Shown piece by piece: positions 17,098 through 24,909 of a stretch of DNA of 64,000 nucleotides. Numbering within the stretch: position 1 is the stretch's first letter; each line of letters begins with the position of its first letter. A program made the position numbers and the translations under genes. The notes beneath the pieces are model-generated. The model ran no database searches and was not told the DNA's origin. It saw only the letters and a list, made by a program, of their open reading frames with translations. Source of the DNA: Rhizobium sp. TH135 (lineage in GTDB: Bacteria; Pseudomonadota; Alphaproteobacteria; Rhizobiales; Rhizobiaceae); contig NZ_PKRP01000004.1 of NCBI RefSeq assembly GCF_002855515.1, forward strand, positions 310,001-374,000, given 5' to 3'.

Positions 17098-18267
17098 ATG
17101 AAAGCCTCTCCCGCGACCATCGGTCTGGGCGTCACCATGACTATCGGTTACGGGACGCTCTACTATTCCTTCTCCGTGCTTGCCCCCGAAATCGCCCGCG
17201 AATTCGGCTGGGGGCAGGCTTATGTCTTTGGCGTCTTCTCCTTCGGGCTGCTCGCGGGTGCTGTGGCAGCCCCGGTACTGGGTCGTCTCGTTGATCGCTT
17301 CGGGGCCCGGTTGATCCTCTGCCTCGGCTCGATCGCCGCCACCATCTCCCTCGCCCTGTTTGCCGTCATGCAGAATGCCTGGCAGTTTGCTGCAATCACG
17401 CTGGTGGCCGAGTTTGTTGCCCTGGCGGTCCAGTATGATGCGGGCTTTGCGGCGCTTGCCCAGAGCCATGGACGCGAGGCCCGCGCCCATATAACGCTGG
17501 TGACGCTGATCGCGGGCTTTGCCTCCACCGTCTTCTGGCCACTGCTGCAGTGGTTGCTCACCTGGATGGACTGGCGCGATGTTTATCTCGTTCTGGCGGC
17601 CATGAACCTTCTGATTGCTCTGCCCATCCATCTCGCTTTGCCGCGGGCTCGGATCAATGAGCCGGAGGCTGCCCGTGTGGAAGAGCCGAGCGCGGAGGTG
17701 AAACCCGACGGAGAGCGCAGGCGCCGGATGGTGCTGATGGCGACGGCCTTCGCGGCGGGCGGCTTCGTCATGTCTGCGGTCGGTGCCACGCTTCTCGTCC
17801 TGATGCGCGATCTCGGCTACGCGACCGCGATGGCTACACTGGCCGGCAGCCTCATCGGACCGAGCCAGGTGACCGCGCGTCTGGTTGAATATGCGAGGCG
17901 CAACCTTTTTGCCCCGCCGCTGACCGCGATTATAGCAGCCTTCGCCATGGCGCTCGGCACGGTTTTGCTGGCCGGTGCGCTCTGGGCACCGCTCGCGGGC
18001 TTCGCCATCGCCTTCGCGGTCTTCTACGGTGCGGGGCAGGGATTGACGTCTATCGTCCGTGGCGTGCTGCCGCTGCATTATTTCGGCACGGCAGGTTATG
18101 GGCGGACCATGGGTTCGCTTGCATCCGCAAGGATCATTGCCTCGGCGATCGCGCCGGTCTCGGTGATCTGGCTGAACGAAGCGCTGGGACCGTCTGCCGC
18201 GCTTGGCGCGCTCATTGCGGTATCCGGCGTCGCTGTTGTCGCGACGCTGGCGCTCACCCGACGGTGA
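17098..18267 (+). CDS. MFS transporter
   Basis: A 389-residue inner membrane protein with about twelve hydrophobic helices. The loop between helices 2 and 3 shows the MFS pattern GRLVDRFGARLIL, and the long polar stretch at residues 180-205 is the usual central loop. The start MKASPATIGLGVTMTIGYGT leads straight into helix 1. The family moves small solutes with proton coupling. The substrate is not evident, and no linked enzyme gene suggests one. It is convergent with the BTLCP gene, with only 9 bp between the stop codons and no visible terminator. Confidence 0.85.
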   Translation: MKASPATIGLGVTMTIGYGTLYYSFSVLAPEIAREFGWGQAYVFGVFSFGLLAGAVAAPVLGRLVDRFGARLILCLGSIAATISLALFAVMQNAWQFAAITLVAEFVALAVQYDAGFAALAQSHGREARAHITLVTLIAGFASTVFWPLLQWLLTWMDWRDVYLVLAAMNLLIALPIHLALPRARINEPEAARVEEPSAEVKPDGERRRRMVLMATAFAAGGFVMSAVGATLLVLMRDLGYATAMATLAGSLIGPSQVTARLVEYARRNLFAPPLTAIIAAFAMALGTVLLAGALWAPLAGFAIAFAVFYGAGQGLTSIVRGVLPLHYFGTAGYGRTMGSLASARIIASAIAPVSVIWLNEALGPSAALGALIAVSGVAVVATLALTRR

Positions 18268-18276
18268 AAGCTTGGA

Positions 18277-18900
18277 TTACTGCAGCGCGCCGACGAGCAC
18301 GTCGGACGTGCCGTTCTCGATCGTGACCCAGCGGCCGCTGTCGGTCGACGACTGGCGCTTGAGGAAGGCGTAGCGCGTCTCGGTCCAGAGCTTGACCTCG
18401 TCATTGAGGTTGTCGAGCACGAAGTCGCCGGACTGGGTGCGGACGGTCAGCACCGCATGGCCCTCGCCATCCGGCTTGCGGACCACGGTGATCAGGAGGT
18501 CGGCTGCCGAAAAGCCGGCTTCCATCAGCTTCTTGCGCTTGAGCAGGACAAAATCTTCGCAATCGCCGAGATCGACGGGATAGGCCCAGACTTCCTCGTG
18601 GCCGTAGATCTCCGCATCCGTCATTGGCACGATGGCATGGTTTACGCTGGCATTGATGTCTTGCACCACGCCCCAGCCATGGTCGGTGACCTTCGGAGGG
18701 GTCGAAGGGCGGTTGCGAACCGCGCATTCCTGGGGAAGGGCCTTGCAGAATTCGTAGTGGCCGATGGGCTGGGAGGTGACGTTGCCCGTGATCATCGATC
18801 GCAGCGACTGCGGCGCCGAGAAGCCCGCATGAGCAGGCGCAAGAACCGCAACTGCGATGATGAGCGCCTTGATGGCGCGCGAGCCGTTCGTCATGAACAC
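18277..18900 (-). CDS. Bacterial transglutaminase-like cysteine protease (BTLCP)
   Basis: A 207-residue secreted protein: signal peptide to about residue 29 (IKALIIAVAVLAPAHAGFSA), then a transglutaminase-like domain with the catalytic triad C114 (GDCEDF), H148 (GHAVL) and D163 (VLDN). This matches the BTLCP family PF06035, periplasmic cysteine proteases including LapG relatives that cleave surface adhesins. No LapD or adhesin gene lies nearby, so the target is unknown. The start may be the ATG at 18894 two codons in. A CtrA-like box lies 13-29 bp upstream of the start. Confidence 0.85.
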   Translation of the reverse strand: MFMTNGSRAIKALIIAVAVLAPAHAGFSAPQSLRSMITGNVTSQPIGHYEFCKALPQECAVRNRPSTPPKVTDHGWGVVQDINASVNHAIVPMTDAEIYGHEEVWAYPVDLGDCEDFVLLKRKKLMEAGFSAADLLITVVRKPDGEGHAVLTVRTQSGDFVLDNLNDEVKLWTETRYAFLKRQSSTDSGRWVTIENGTSDVLVGALQ

Positions 18901-18912
18901 GTCCCCTGTATC

Positions 18913-18929
18913 CTTAACAAAACGTTAAG
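18913..18929 (-). promoter_or_regulatory. Candidate CtrA box
   Basis: CTTAAC-AAAAC-GTTAAG contains TTAA-N7-TTAA (18914-18917 and 18925-18928), the binding pattern of the alphaproteobacterial cell-cycle regulator CtrA. It lies just upstream of the BTLCP start. So close to the coding start, it would act on a short leader promoter. The pattern is short and could occur by chance. Confidence 0.4.
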
Positions 18930-19069
18930 ATTGCAGGAGGACATGAGTCAACGCCGTGGGCGGTGCTCACCCACGCAATTCATCCGCTATGGTTAAAATG
19001 CGACAGTTCGAACCCTCGGAAAGAGAATCGGTTCCCAAGGAAGGCCAAGATATCGAAAACCCGTGATAT

Positions 19070-19864
19070 TCAGAGCATCGAGAGGATGGCCGCTTTCATG
19101 CGGGCGATATCCTCCGGGCGCGACAGGCGGTGGTCTCCATCGCGAATCAGGGTCAGCACGACATCGTCGAGCGGCAGGAATTCCATCAGCTTCAAGGCGT
19201 GCTGATACGGCACATCCGGGTCCTTCATGCCCTGCAGGATATGCACGGGGCAGCCCGTCTCGATCAGGCCCGTCAGCACCCGGTTTTCATTCCCGTCTTC
19301 CATGAGTGCGCGCGTGAAGATGTTCGGCTCCGGGCTGTACTCGGACGGTTCTTCGAAATAGCCGCGTTCGGCAAGCGACTGCCGTTCAGCTTCCGTCAGG
19401 CTGGGTTCGATGAGCTCAGACGTGAAGTCGGGCGCCGGTGCGATCAATACCAGGCCGTCGACCGTAAAGGGCAGATTGAGGCGGCGCGCCTCCTGAATGA
19501 CGCGCAGCGCAATCCAGCCGCCCATGGAGGAGCCGATCAGGACGACCTTGCTGACGCCTGATGCAGCGATGACGGCGAGCGCCTCCTTAGTCCAGCGCGA
19601 AATGGTGCCTTTGGCGAAATCCCCGCCCGACACGCCGTGGCCGGAATAGTCGAAGCGGATGGCCGATAGGCCCTGCTCTGCGGCAAGCGCATCCATCTCG
19701 ATCGCCTTGGTGCCCGACATGTCGGAGCGATAGCCGCCGAGCCAGACGAGAGCCGGACGATCCGCATCCGTACCGAGACGGGTGATCACCGCGATGTCGC
19801 GCGCCATATCGGCGGCTCCGACGGTGATCATGGTCTGTCTGAGGATGTTGGCCCTGTCGGTCAT
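19070..19864 (-). CDS. Alpha/beta hydrolase (ABHD10/thioesterase-like)
   Basis: A 264-residue serine hydrolase. The nucleophile elbow is GSSMGG (serine near residue 111), preceded by RFDYSGHGVSGG typical of the family, and the catalytic His is in RDGDHRLSRPED near the end; an Asp in MKDPDVPYQ is the likely third member. The overall pattern resembles mitochondrial ABHD10 and bacterial peptidase-like hydrolases. The substrate is unknown. The ATG of MTDRANI is chosen (AAGGAG lies about 7 nt upstream). It is divergent from infC with about 180 bp between the starts. Confidence 0.82.
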   Translation of the reverse strand: MTDRANILRQTMITVGAADMARDIAVITRLGTDADRPALVWLGGYRSDMSGTKAIEMDALAAEQGLSAIRFDYSGHGVSGGDFAKGTISRWTKEALAVIAASGVSKVVLIGSSMGGWIALRVIQEARRLNLPFTVDGLVLIAPAPDFTSELIEPSLTEAERQSLAERGYFEEPSEYSPEPNIFTRALMEDGNENRVLTGLIETGCPVHILQGMKDPDVPYQHALKLMEFLPLDDVVLTLIRDGDHRLSRPEDIARMKAAILSML

Positions 19865-19945
19865 TGCGTGCTCCTTTTGTCGACGGTTGTAAAACACATT
19901 CAGGAACTCACCGACAACAGGTGATTTTCTTTCGGAAGCATGCTA

Positions 19946-19974
19946 TTGACACTGCCGTCGCAGATATCACATAG
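19946..19974 (+). promoter_or_regulatory. Probable infC promoter
   Basis: TTGACA at 19946-19951, a 17-bp spacer, and ACATAG at 19969-19974 form a plausible housekeeping promoter, about 70 bp upstream of the infC start. Confidence 0.45.
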
Positions 19975-20041
19975 CCCTTTGACGCGGATGCGCGCGGGGA
20001 AACGCTGCGACATTCCGAAATTGTTTGAGGAGAATACGACC

Positions 20042-20578
20042 ATTCGCAGACCGTTCAAGACCGATGCCCCCGTGAAGGACGGGCCGCGCTCCAACCGTGA
20101 AATCCGCATTCCGAAAGTCCAGCTGATCAATGAAGAGGGCGTGAACCTCGGTGTCATCGCGACGGATCAGGCATTGCGCATGGCGGAAGAAGCCGGGCTC
20201 GATCTGGTCGAGATTTCGCCGAATGCCGAGCCTCCGGTCTGCAAGATCCTCGACCTTGGCAAGCTGAAATACGCCAACCAGAAGAAGGCGGCTGAAGCGC
20301 GCAAGAAGCAGAAGATCGTCGAGGTCAAGGAAATCAAGATGCGCCCCAACATCGACACCCATGATTATGAGGTGAAGATGAAGGCGATGAACCGCTTCTT
20401 CGAAGAGGGTGACAAGGTCAAGGTGACCCTGAAGTTCCGCGGCCGCGAAATGGCCCACCAGGAACTCGGCATGAAGCTTCTGCTTCAGGTCAAGGAAGAC
20501 ACACTCGGCATCGCCAAGGTCGAAGCCGAGCCGAAGCTTGAAGGCCGTCAGATGATGATGGTTCTCGCTCCGAAGTGA
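20042..20578 (+). CDS. infC: Translation initiation factor IF-3 (AUU start)
   Basis: A 178-residue initiation factor that binds the 30S subunit, prevents premature joining of 50S and checks initiator pairing. The N-domain shows the IF-3 signature [19 protein letters not shown] and the linker is Lys-rich; the C-domain shows [19 protein letters not shown] and [16 protein letters not shown]. The start is ATT at 20042-20044: the strong ribosome site GAGGAGA at 20027-20033 is spaced 8 nt from it, and the protein then begins at the family position. The upstream in-frame ATGs have no ribosome site and add a non-family extension. An AUU start is how infC regulates itself, since IF-3 rejects non-standard starts. 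Terminator follows at 20606. Confidence 0.95.
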   Translation: MRRPFKTDAPVKDGPRSNREIRIPKVQLINEEGVNLGVIATDQALRMAEEAGLDLVEISPNAEPPVCKILDLGKLKYANQKKAAEARKKQKIVEVKEIKMRPNIDTHDYEVKMKAMNRFFEEGDKVKVTLKFRGREMAHQELGMKLLLQVKEDTLGIAKVEAEPKLEGRQMMMVLAPK

Positions 20579-20605
20579 GCTGGAGACGACCGTGACGTTC
20601 AAAAG

Positions 20606-20628
20606 GCCGCCCTTCGGGGCGGCTTTTT
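20606..20628 (+). terminator. infC terminator with UUCG tetraloop
   Basis: GCCGCCC at 20606-20612 and GGGCGGC at 20617-20623 close a TTCG tetraloop, followed by TTTTT. A compact, strong intrinsic terminator 28 bp after infC. Confidence 0.9.
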
Positions 20629-20684
20629 ACGTTTTGGAGCTTTCTTTCAGCCTCCGATATCCGCCCCAATGAGGGCCCGCTTGG

Positions 20685-20723
20685 CTGACAGATCCCTGAC
20701 AACATCGCGGGCCGCTTTGTCAG
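20685..20723. promoter_or_regulatory. Tandem CTGACA repeats, response-regulator type site
   Basis: CTGACA occurs at 20685-20690 and again at 20696-20701, start-to-start 11 bp, with an inverted copy TGTCAG at 20718-20723. Direct 6-bp repeats spaced one helical turn apart are the typical site of OmpR/PhoB-family regulators. On the minus strand the pair reads TTGTCAG-N4-CTGTCAG, close to a PHO box. It lies 60-100 bp upstream of the first Asp-rich gene, near an OmpR-type regulator gene. Confidence 0.45.
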
Positions 20724-20782
20724 CGTGCCTGATGCATGATCCTCCCATCGAAACACATCGAGCCCCTTCTGGAGGAAATCTG

Positions 20783-21346
20783 ATGACCAAGCTCCTTCGC
20801 CGCGCACTGCTGGTATCCAGCACCGCACTGATCGCAATCACCTTCGTTCCGACGCTGGGCGCCATGCTCCCCGGTTCCCTCGCAGCGCTCGTTTCCGATG
20901 AGGCCCAGGCCCGCGGTGGTGATGACGATGGTGATGACGACAGCGGCAGCGAAAGCGACGACAGCGGTCGCGACAGTGACAGCGACCGTGACGACAGCGA
21001 CGACGACAGCTCGGGCCGGGATCGTGGCAGCAGCAGCGACGATGATGATGACGATGACGACAACCGTGGTCGCGGTCGGGGTCGTGGCGGCGATGATGAT
21101 GACGATGATTCCGTCGACGACGACGATGATGACAACGGCCGTGGCCGTGGCGGTGACCGCGATGAAATTCGCCTGATCGTCAACGAAAACCAGCTGTCCG
21201 GACTGCTCAGCGGCTCGATGATCCCGGTCGACCAGAATGGCAAGCGCCTTGGCTTCGAAGTCGAGCAGGAGCATGGCCAGACAGAAATCAAGCTTCGGGC
21301 GCCGAAGGGAACGTTGACGGGCGTCACCGTCATCCCCGCACCGTAA
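20783..21346 (+). CDS. Secreted Asp-rich repeat protein
   Basis: A 187-residue protein. The ATG at 20783 follows GGAGGAA by 5 nt. Residues 1-43 form a signal peptide (Lys/Arg, hydrophobic core, ending EAQA). Residues 46-126 are almost only Asp, Ser, Gly and Arg, with two runs of six to eight Asp and an RGRGRGRGG block between them. Residues 127-187 form a folded C-terminal module (EIRLIVNENQLSGLL ... LGFEVEQEHGQTEIKLRAPKG) that I cannot assign. The Asp-rich part resembles calcium-binding low-complexity regions. Together with the next Asp-rich PepSY-like gene and two-component system, it looks like the secreted partner of a cation-sensing locus; that is inference. Confidence 0.75.
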   Translation: MTKLLRRALLVSSTALIAITFVPTLGAMLPGSLAALVSDEAQARGGDDDGDDDSGSESDDSGRDSDSDRDDSDDDSSGRDRGSSSDDDDDDDDNRGRGRGRGGDDDDDDSVDDDDDDNGRGRGGDRDEIRLIVNENQLSGLLSGSMIPVDQNGKRLGFEVEQEHGQTEIKLRAPKGTLTGVTVIPAP

Positions 21347-21399
21347 TCGAACCGGAACGGCGAAGCCCGAGCCGCCGCGGGTAATTTCGATCCGTTTCG

Positions 21400-21434
21400 C
21401 CCCGTCCGGCCCCCACCGGACGGGGATAGCTTTT
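21400..21434 (+). terminator. Probable terminator after the first Asp-rich gene
   Basis: CCCCGTCCGG at 21400-21409 pairs perfectly with CCGGACGGGG at 21416-21425, followed by ATAGCTTTTCTT. The U-run starts five bases late, so termination may be partial. Confidence 0.6.
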
Positions 21435-21440
21435 CTTCTG

Positions 21441-21469
21441 TTGGCTGCGGCGGCCGGCCACGCTACTCT
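21441..21469 (+). promoter_or_regulatory. Possible promoter of the PepSY/two-component operon
   Basis: TTGGCT at 21441-21446, a 17-bp spacer and TACTCT at 21464-21469, 25 bp before the ATG at 21494. Both boxes are weak matches, as expected for a promoter that needs an activator. Confidence 0.35.
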
Positions 21470-21493
21470 GAACTGAACACTGATCGAGCCACC

Positions 21494-21991
21494 ATGGACC
21501 GTCGTCTTTTTTTGATTGCACTCTTGGGCATCCTGAGCCCCGGCATTTTGCCGGTGGGCAGCGCTTTGGCCAAGGATGGCGGCGACAGCGACAGTGACAG
21601 CGGTGGGGACGACGACGGTGGCGACGACAACAGCGGCAGCGGCGGCGGTGGTTCCGACCGCGACGATGATGACGACGACGACGGTGGCCGCGACAGGGAC
21701 GACGATGACGACGACGACGACAAGGATGACGACGACGACAATTCCGGCAAATCCGGAAGTCGCCGGGATCACCAGAAAGCCCGCGATGCGGTGGATGAGG
21801 GACGCATCCTGCCGCTGCGCGAAATTCTGAAGCGCGTCGATGATCACGGCGGCGGACGGGTGATCTCGGTCGACCTCAACCTGAAGGCCCGTGCTCCCTA
21901 CTATACTTTGAAGGTCCAGAGCGGTTCCCGCGTCCGGACAATCAAGCTTGAGGCCGCGACCGGGCGTAAGCTCAATCTCTTCGGATGGTGA
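21494..21991 (+). CDS. Secreted Asp-rich protein with PepSY-like domain
   Basis: A 165-residue protein: signal peptide to about residue 26 (LFLIALLGILSPGILPVGSALA), an Asp/Gly/Ser/Arg region at 28-90 with runs of seven to eight Asp, and a C-terminal module at 93-165 (HQKARDAVDEGRILPLREIL, then GGRVISVDLNLKARAPYYTL and KLEAATGRKLNLFGW). The C-terminal module matches PepSY domains, which are periplasmic, often occur in pairs and are often encoded beside two-component systems, where they modulate the sensor. The response regulator gene starts 3 bp after its stop, so it is the first gene of a three-gene operon. The ribosome site is weak (CGAGCCACC). Confidence 0.78.
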   Translation: MDRRLFLIALLGILSPGILPVGSALAKDGGDSDSDSGGDDDGGDDNSGSGGGGSDRDDDDDDDGGRDRDDDDDDDDKDDDDDNSGKSGSRRDHQKARDAVDEGRILPLREILKRVDDHGGGRVISVDLNLKARAPYYTLKVQSGSRVRTIKLEAATGRKLNLFGW

Positions 21992-21994
21992 ACC

Positions 21995-22663
21995 ATGCGC
22001 ATTCTGCTCGCTGAGGACGATCAGACCATTGCGGACCACACCCGCACCAAGCTCGAGCTTGAGGGATTTATCGTCGATCACCGGACAACGGGACCGGATG
22101 TCTGGGCGGAAGGGGAGACGGGCGATTACGGCGCCATCATCCTCGACCTGGGGTTGCCTGGCATGGATGGCCTGTCGATCCTGAAGCGCTGGCGGGCAAC
22201 GGGAGTGGAGACGCCGATCCTGGTCCTCACGGCACGCGGCTCCTGGATGGAGCGTGTCGATGGCTTCGATGCCGGTGCCGACGACTACCTGCCCAAGCCT
22301 TTCCGCAGCGAAGAGCTGATTGCGCGCCTGAAGGCGCTGCTTCGGCGCGCAGGCGGGCGGTCCCGGACAACGGCCGCAGCAGGCGGTGGCTTCGTGCTGG
22401 ACGAGAGCACGCGGCGTGTCACTTATGATGAGCGACCAATCGAGCTGACGCCGCTGGAATTTCGTCTTCTCACCATGCTGATTGCCGAACCGAACCGCGT
22501 CTTCGATCCGCTGGAGATTGCCAGGCAGGTTCAGGGCCGCGACGACGACGCCGGCAAGAATGCGGTGGAGGCCATGGTCGCCCGCATTCGCCGCAAGACC
22601 CACCCGTCCGCGATCGCGACCCGTCGTGGCTTCGGTTACACGCTGGCCGGCGAGGGGGCATGA
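21995..22663 (+). CDS. OmpR-family response regulator
   Basis: A 222-residue regulator. The receiver domain has the acidic pocket (EDD at 7-9), the phosphoacceptor D51 in ILDLGLPGMDG, T79 in LVLTARG and K101 in DYLPKPF. The C-terminal winged helix (about 128-218) shows IELTPLEFRLLTMLIAEPNR and the recognition helix region KNAVEAMVARIRRK. It would bind tandem repeats about 11 bp apart, as seen at 20685-20701. The sensor kinase gene overlaps it by 4 bp (ATGA), so the pair is translationally coupled. Close to the PhoP group by layout, but no specific symbol can be assigned. Confidence 0.92.
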   Translation: MRILLAEDDQTIADHTRTKLELEGFIVDHRTTGPDVWAEGETGDYGAIILDLGLPGMDGLSILKRWRATGVETPILVLTARGSWMERVDGFDAGADDYLPKPFRSEELIARLKALLRRAGGRSRTTAAAGGGFVLDESTRRVTYDERPIELTPLEFRLLTMLIAEPNRVFDPLEIARQVQGRDDDAGKNAVEAMVARIRRKTHPSAIATRRGFGYTLAGEGA

Positions 22664-23982
22664 CACAGTCTTTGCGCCTGCGTCTCTTCATCGGAGCCGT
22701 TCTGGCGATTGCCTTCATCCTGCTTCTGGTTGCATCCGGCCTCAGTCGAATCTTCTCCAATTACGTCGCCGACCGCTACCGCGCGGACATGTCCGCTATC
22801 ATCGACCAGCTTGCGGCGGGCGTGGAGTTTCAGGGCGCAAAGGCCCTGATGAAAAACGAGCCGGGAGATCCGAGGTTCGAACTGCCGGGAAGCGGCCTGT
22901 ATTGGGAGATCGTGACCGAGGATGGCGTGGTCTTCCGCTCGCGCTCGCTCTGGGACATCGAGCTCGAGCCGGAGGGGCTTCTCGATGGACCCTATGGCTT
23001 TCGCGAGGGGGTCGGCCCCGATGGCGAGCCATTGCTGGTCCAGCTGCGAAAAATCGAAATCGAAAACCCTGATGCGACGCGCCCCTTGACGCTGCTCGCA
23101 GCTTTCGACCGCAGGGTCATCGACGACGCGATCTCGGAATATCATGGTGCGATGACCATCATGCTGGTCCTGACGGCGGCAGTACTTCTCGCCGCCGCCT
23201 TCATGCAGATCGGCATCGGGCTTGCCCCGCTCTCCAGGCTGCAGAATGGACTGGCGCTGGTGCGATCCGGCCGGACCGACCAACTGCCCAGCGCCGGGCC
23301 GACGGAGCTCCGCCCGCTTGTCAGCGAGTTGAATGGCTTGCTGAAGGAGCGCGAAACAGCTGTGGAGCGGGCCCGTGCGCGGGCAAGTGATCTCGCACAC
23401 GGGCTGAAGACCCCGCTGACGGTTCTGTTGCAGCTCTCCGACAACTTGCCGCCGCGCGAGCAGACGCTTATCCGCCAACAGGTCGACCTCATCAGGCAGC
23501 GTGCCGATCGGCAGCTGCAGTCGGCACGCCTCGGCGTCGAGCAGATGGCGCAGACCGGGCTTGCCTCTCTCACCGGCAAGCTGATTTCGGTACTGGCGCC
23601 CGTCACCGCCGCACGCGACGTGTTGTGGCATGTCGACCTCGACGAGCAGCTCACTGTCGACATGGACCCGGCCGATCTTGCGGAGGCGCTGGGCAATGTG
23701 CTCGACAATGCCACCCGCTTTGCTAAATCGGAAATCAGGGTGACCGCCGAGCGCGAGAAGGACTGTGTCAGGCTCGACGTCGAGGACGATGGGGCAGGGG
23801 TCGCCGAGGAGGCGCTGTCGGAGATTGCGACACGCGGGGTCCATATCGGCGAAGATGAGGGCACGGGTCTCGGGCTTGCCATCACGGCCGATATTCTGAC
23901 CGCCTATGGCGGCTCGATCGCCTTTTCACGCGCGGCATCGGATGGTTTGAAGGTGAGCCTTCGTCTGCCTGTGACAGCCTAG
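22660..23982 (+). CDS. Sensor histidine kinase
   Basis: A 440-residue inner membrane kinase. Helix 1 lies at about residues 9-30; a periplasmic domain of about 130 residues follows ([18 protein letters not shown] through [10 protein letters not shown]), then helix 2 at about 165-187. The phosphoaccepting H247 is in [11 protein letters not shown]. The ATPase domain has the N box (NVLDNATRF), G1 (DDGAGV) and G2 (GTGLGLAI). The plan is that of PhoQ-like sensors. The upstream secreted PepSY-like protein is a likely periplasmic partner. The signal is unknown; divalent cations or envelope state are reasonable guesses from the Asp-rich partners. Confidence 0.92.
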   Translation: MTQSLRLRLFIGAVLAIAFILLLVASGLSRIFSNYVADRYRADMSAIIDQLAAGVEFQGAKALMKNEPGDPRFELPGSGLYWEIVTEDGVVFRSRSLWDIELEPEGLLDGPYGFREGVGPDGEPLLVQLRKIEIENPDATRPLTLLAAFDRRVIDDAISEYHGAMTIMLVLTAAVLLAAAFMQIGIGLAPLSRLQNGLALVRSGRTDQLPSAGPTELRPLVSELNGLLKERETAVERARARASDLAHGLKTPLTVLLQLSDNLPPREQTLIRQQVDLIRQRADRQLQSARLGVEQMAQTGLASLTGKLISVLAPVTAARDVLWHVDLDEQLTVDMDPADLAEALGNVLDNATRFAKSEIRVTAEREKDCVRLDVEDDGAGVAEEALSEIATRGVHIGEDEGTGLGLAITADILTAYGGSIAFSRAASDGLKVSLRLPVTA

Positions 23983-24006
23983 TCGAAGATTCACCTCGGC
24001 CACCCG

Positions 24007-24035
24007 TTGCGCTTTCTTGGGTCTGCGGTTATAAG
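24007..24035 (+). promoter_or_regulatory. Probable rpmI-rplT promoter
   Basis: TTGCGC at 24007-24012, exactly 17 bp, then TATAAG at 24030-24035. It gives a leader of about 95 nt before rpmI, long enough for feedback control. Confidence 0.6.
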
Positions 24036-24045
24036 CGCCCGTCCG

Positions 24046-24075
24046 AACGGTCCGGCAGGGCATGCCGTGGCCGTT
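24046..24075 (+). promoter_or_regulatory. Hairpin in the rpmI-rplT leader
   Basis: AACGG...GGCA (24046-24057) pairs with TGCC...CCGTT (24063-24075), broken by an internal loop, followed by CTTTAT. In other bacteria, infC-rpmI-rplT leaders are bound by L20 for autoregulation. This could be the equivalent here or an attenuator; the structure is moderate, and no known riboswitch class is claimed. Confidence 0.35.
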
Positions 24076-24137
24076 CTTTATGCTTGAAAACGGGCATTCG
24101 TCTGCCTGTTTCGATACAAGAACAATGGAGTAGCAAA

Positions 24138-24341
24138 ATGCCCAAGATGAAGACGAAATCCTCCGCGAAAAAGCGGTTCAAGATCACGGCTTCCGGCAAG
24201 GTCCTCGCGGCCGCTGCTGGCAAGCGTCACGGCATGATCAAGCGGTCCAACAAGTTCATTCGCGATGCCCGCGGCACGATGGTTCTGGCTGAACCTGACG
24301 GCAAGAAGGTCATCAAGAACTACCTGCCGAACGGTCTCTGA
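24138..24341 (+). CDS. rpmI: 50S ribosomal protein L35
   Basis: A 67-residue basic ribosomal protein. The family pattern [20 protein letters not shown] at the start and [14 protein letters not shown] in the middle are unmistakable, and the C-terminus IKNYLPNGL is typical. The ATG is chosen to match the L35 N-terminus; the longer frame is leader. It is followed by rplT after 37 bp, the usual L35-L20 pair. Confidence 0.97.
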   Translation: MPKMKTKSSAKKRFKITASGKVLAAAAGKRHGMIKRSNKFIRDARGTMVLAEPDGKKVIKNYLPNGL

Positions 24342-24378
24342 GACCCGATCGCTGTTGGACAATTAAGGAGATCATGAC

Positions 24379-24783
24379 ATGGCACGCGTAAAACGTGGCG
24401 TAACTTCCCGCGCCAAGCACAACAAGGTATTCAAGCAGGCCAAGGGCTTCTACGGCCGCCGCAAGAACACGATCCGCGCAGCGAAGGCTGCCGTTGATCG
24501 TTCGAAGCAGTTTGCTTACCGCGACCGCAAGAACAACAAGCGCAACTTCCGCGCTCTGTGGATCCAGCGTATCAACGCTGCTGTCCGCGAACACGGCCTG
24601 ACCTACGGCCGCTTCATCGACGGCCTGAACAAGGCTGGCATCGAAGTCGACCGCAAGGTTCTGTCCGACATGGCTATCCATGAGACGGCAACCTTTGCAA
24701 AGCTGGTCGAAGCTTCCAAGAAGGCACTTGCCTATCTCAAGGACGCCGGCACGGCCAACGAGTTTGAAAGCGCGGTCAAGTAA
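24379..24783 (+). CDS. rplT: 50S ribosomal protein L20
   Basis: A 134-residue, strongly basic ribosomal protein needed early in 50S assembly. The signature [20 protein letters not shown] at the N-terminus and [20 protein letters not shown] in the centre define L20. The ribosome site AAGGAG lies about 10 nt upstream. Its C-terminal domain is the part that binds 23S rRNA and, in some bacteria, its own leader mRNA. Confidence 0.98.
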   Translation: MARVKRGVTSRAKHNKVFKQAKGFYGRRKNTIRAAKAAVDRSKQFAYRDRKNNKRNFRALWIQRINAAVREHGLTYGRFIDGLNKAGIEVDRKVLSDMAIHETATFAKLVEASKKALAYLKDAGTANEFESAVK

Positions 24784-24817
24784 GCCAGCGCTTCCCGACT
24801 GAAATTCAAGTATTGGG

Positions 24818-24850
24818 AAACCCGCGCTGGTACGGCTGGCGCGGGTTTTT
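24818..24850 (+). terminator. rplT terminator
   Basis: AAACCCGCGC at 24818-24827 pairs with GCGCGGG plus TTT at 24839-24848, ending in a T-run. It separates rpmI-rplT from pheS. Confidence 0.88.
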
Positions 24851-24909
24851 CTTTGACCGTTAGGCTGTGACGGTATCACGGCGCGACACAAAGGGCAGGA
24901 AACGGAAAT

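Noticed and set aside
19000..19020. GTTCGAACC, resembling the T loop of a tRNA
   Set aside because: The flanking bases do not form a T stem, and no D or anticodon arm lies upstream.
20720..22666. A 648-codon open frame on the minus strand
   Set aside because: It runs antisense to three well-supported genes; the Val/Ile-rich repeats are the reverse reading of Asp codons (GAC/GAT). It is a composition artefact.
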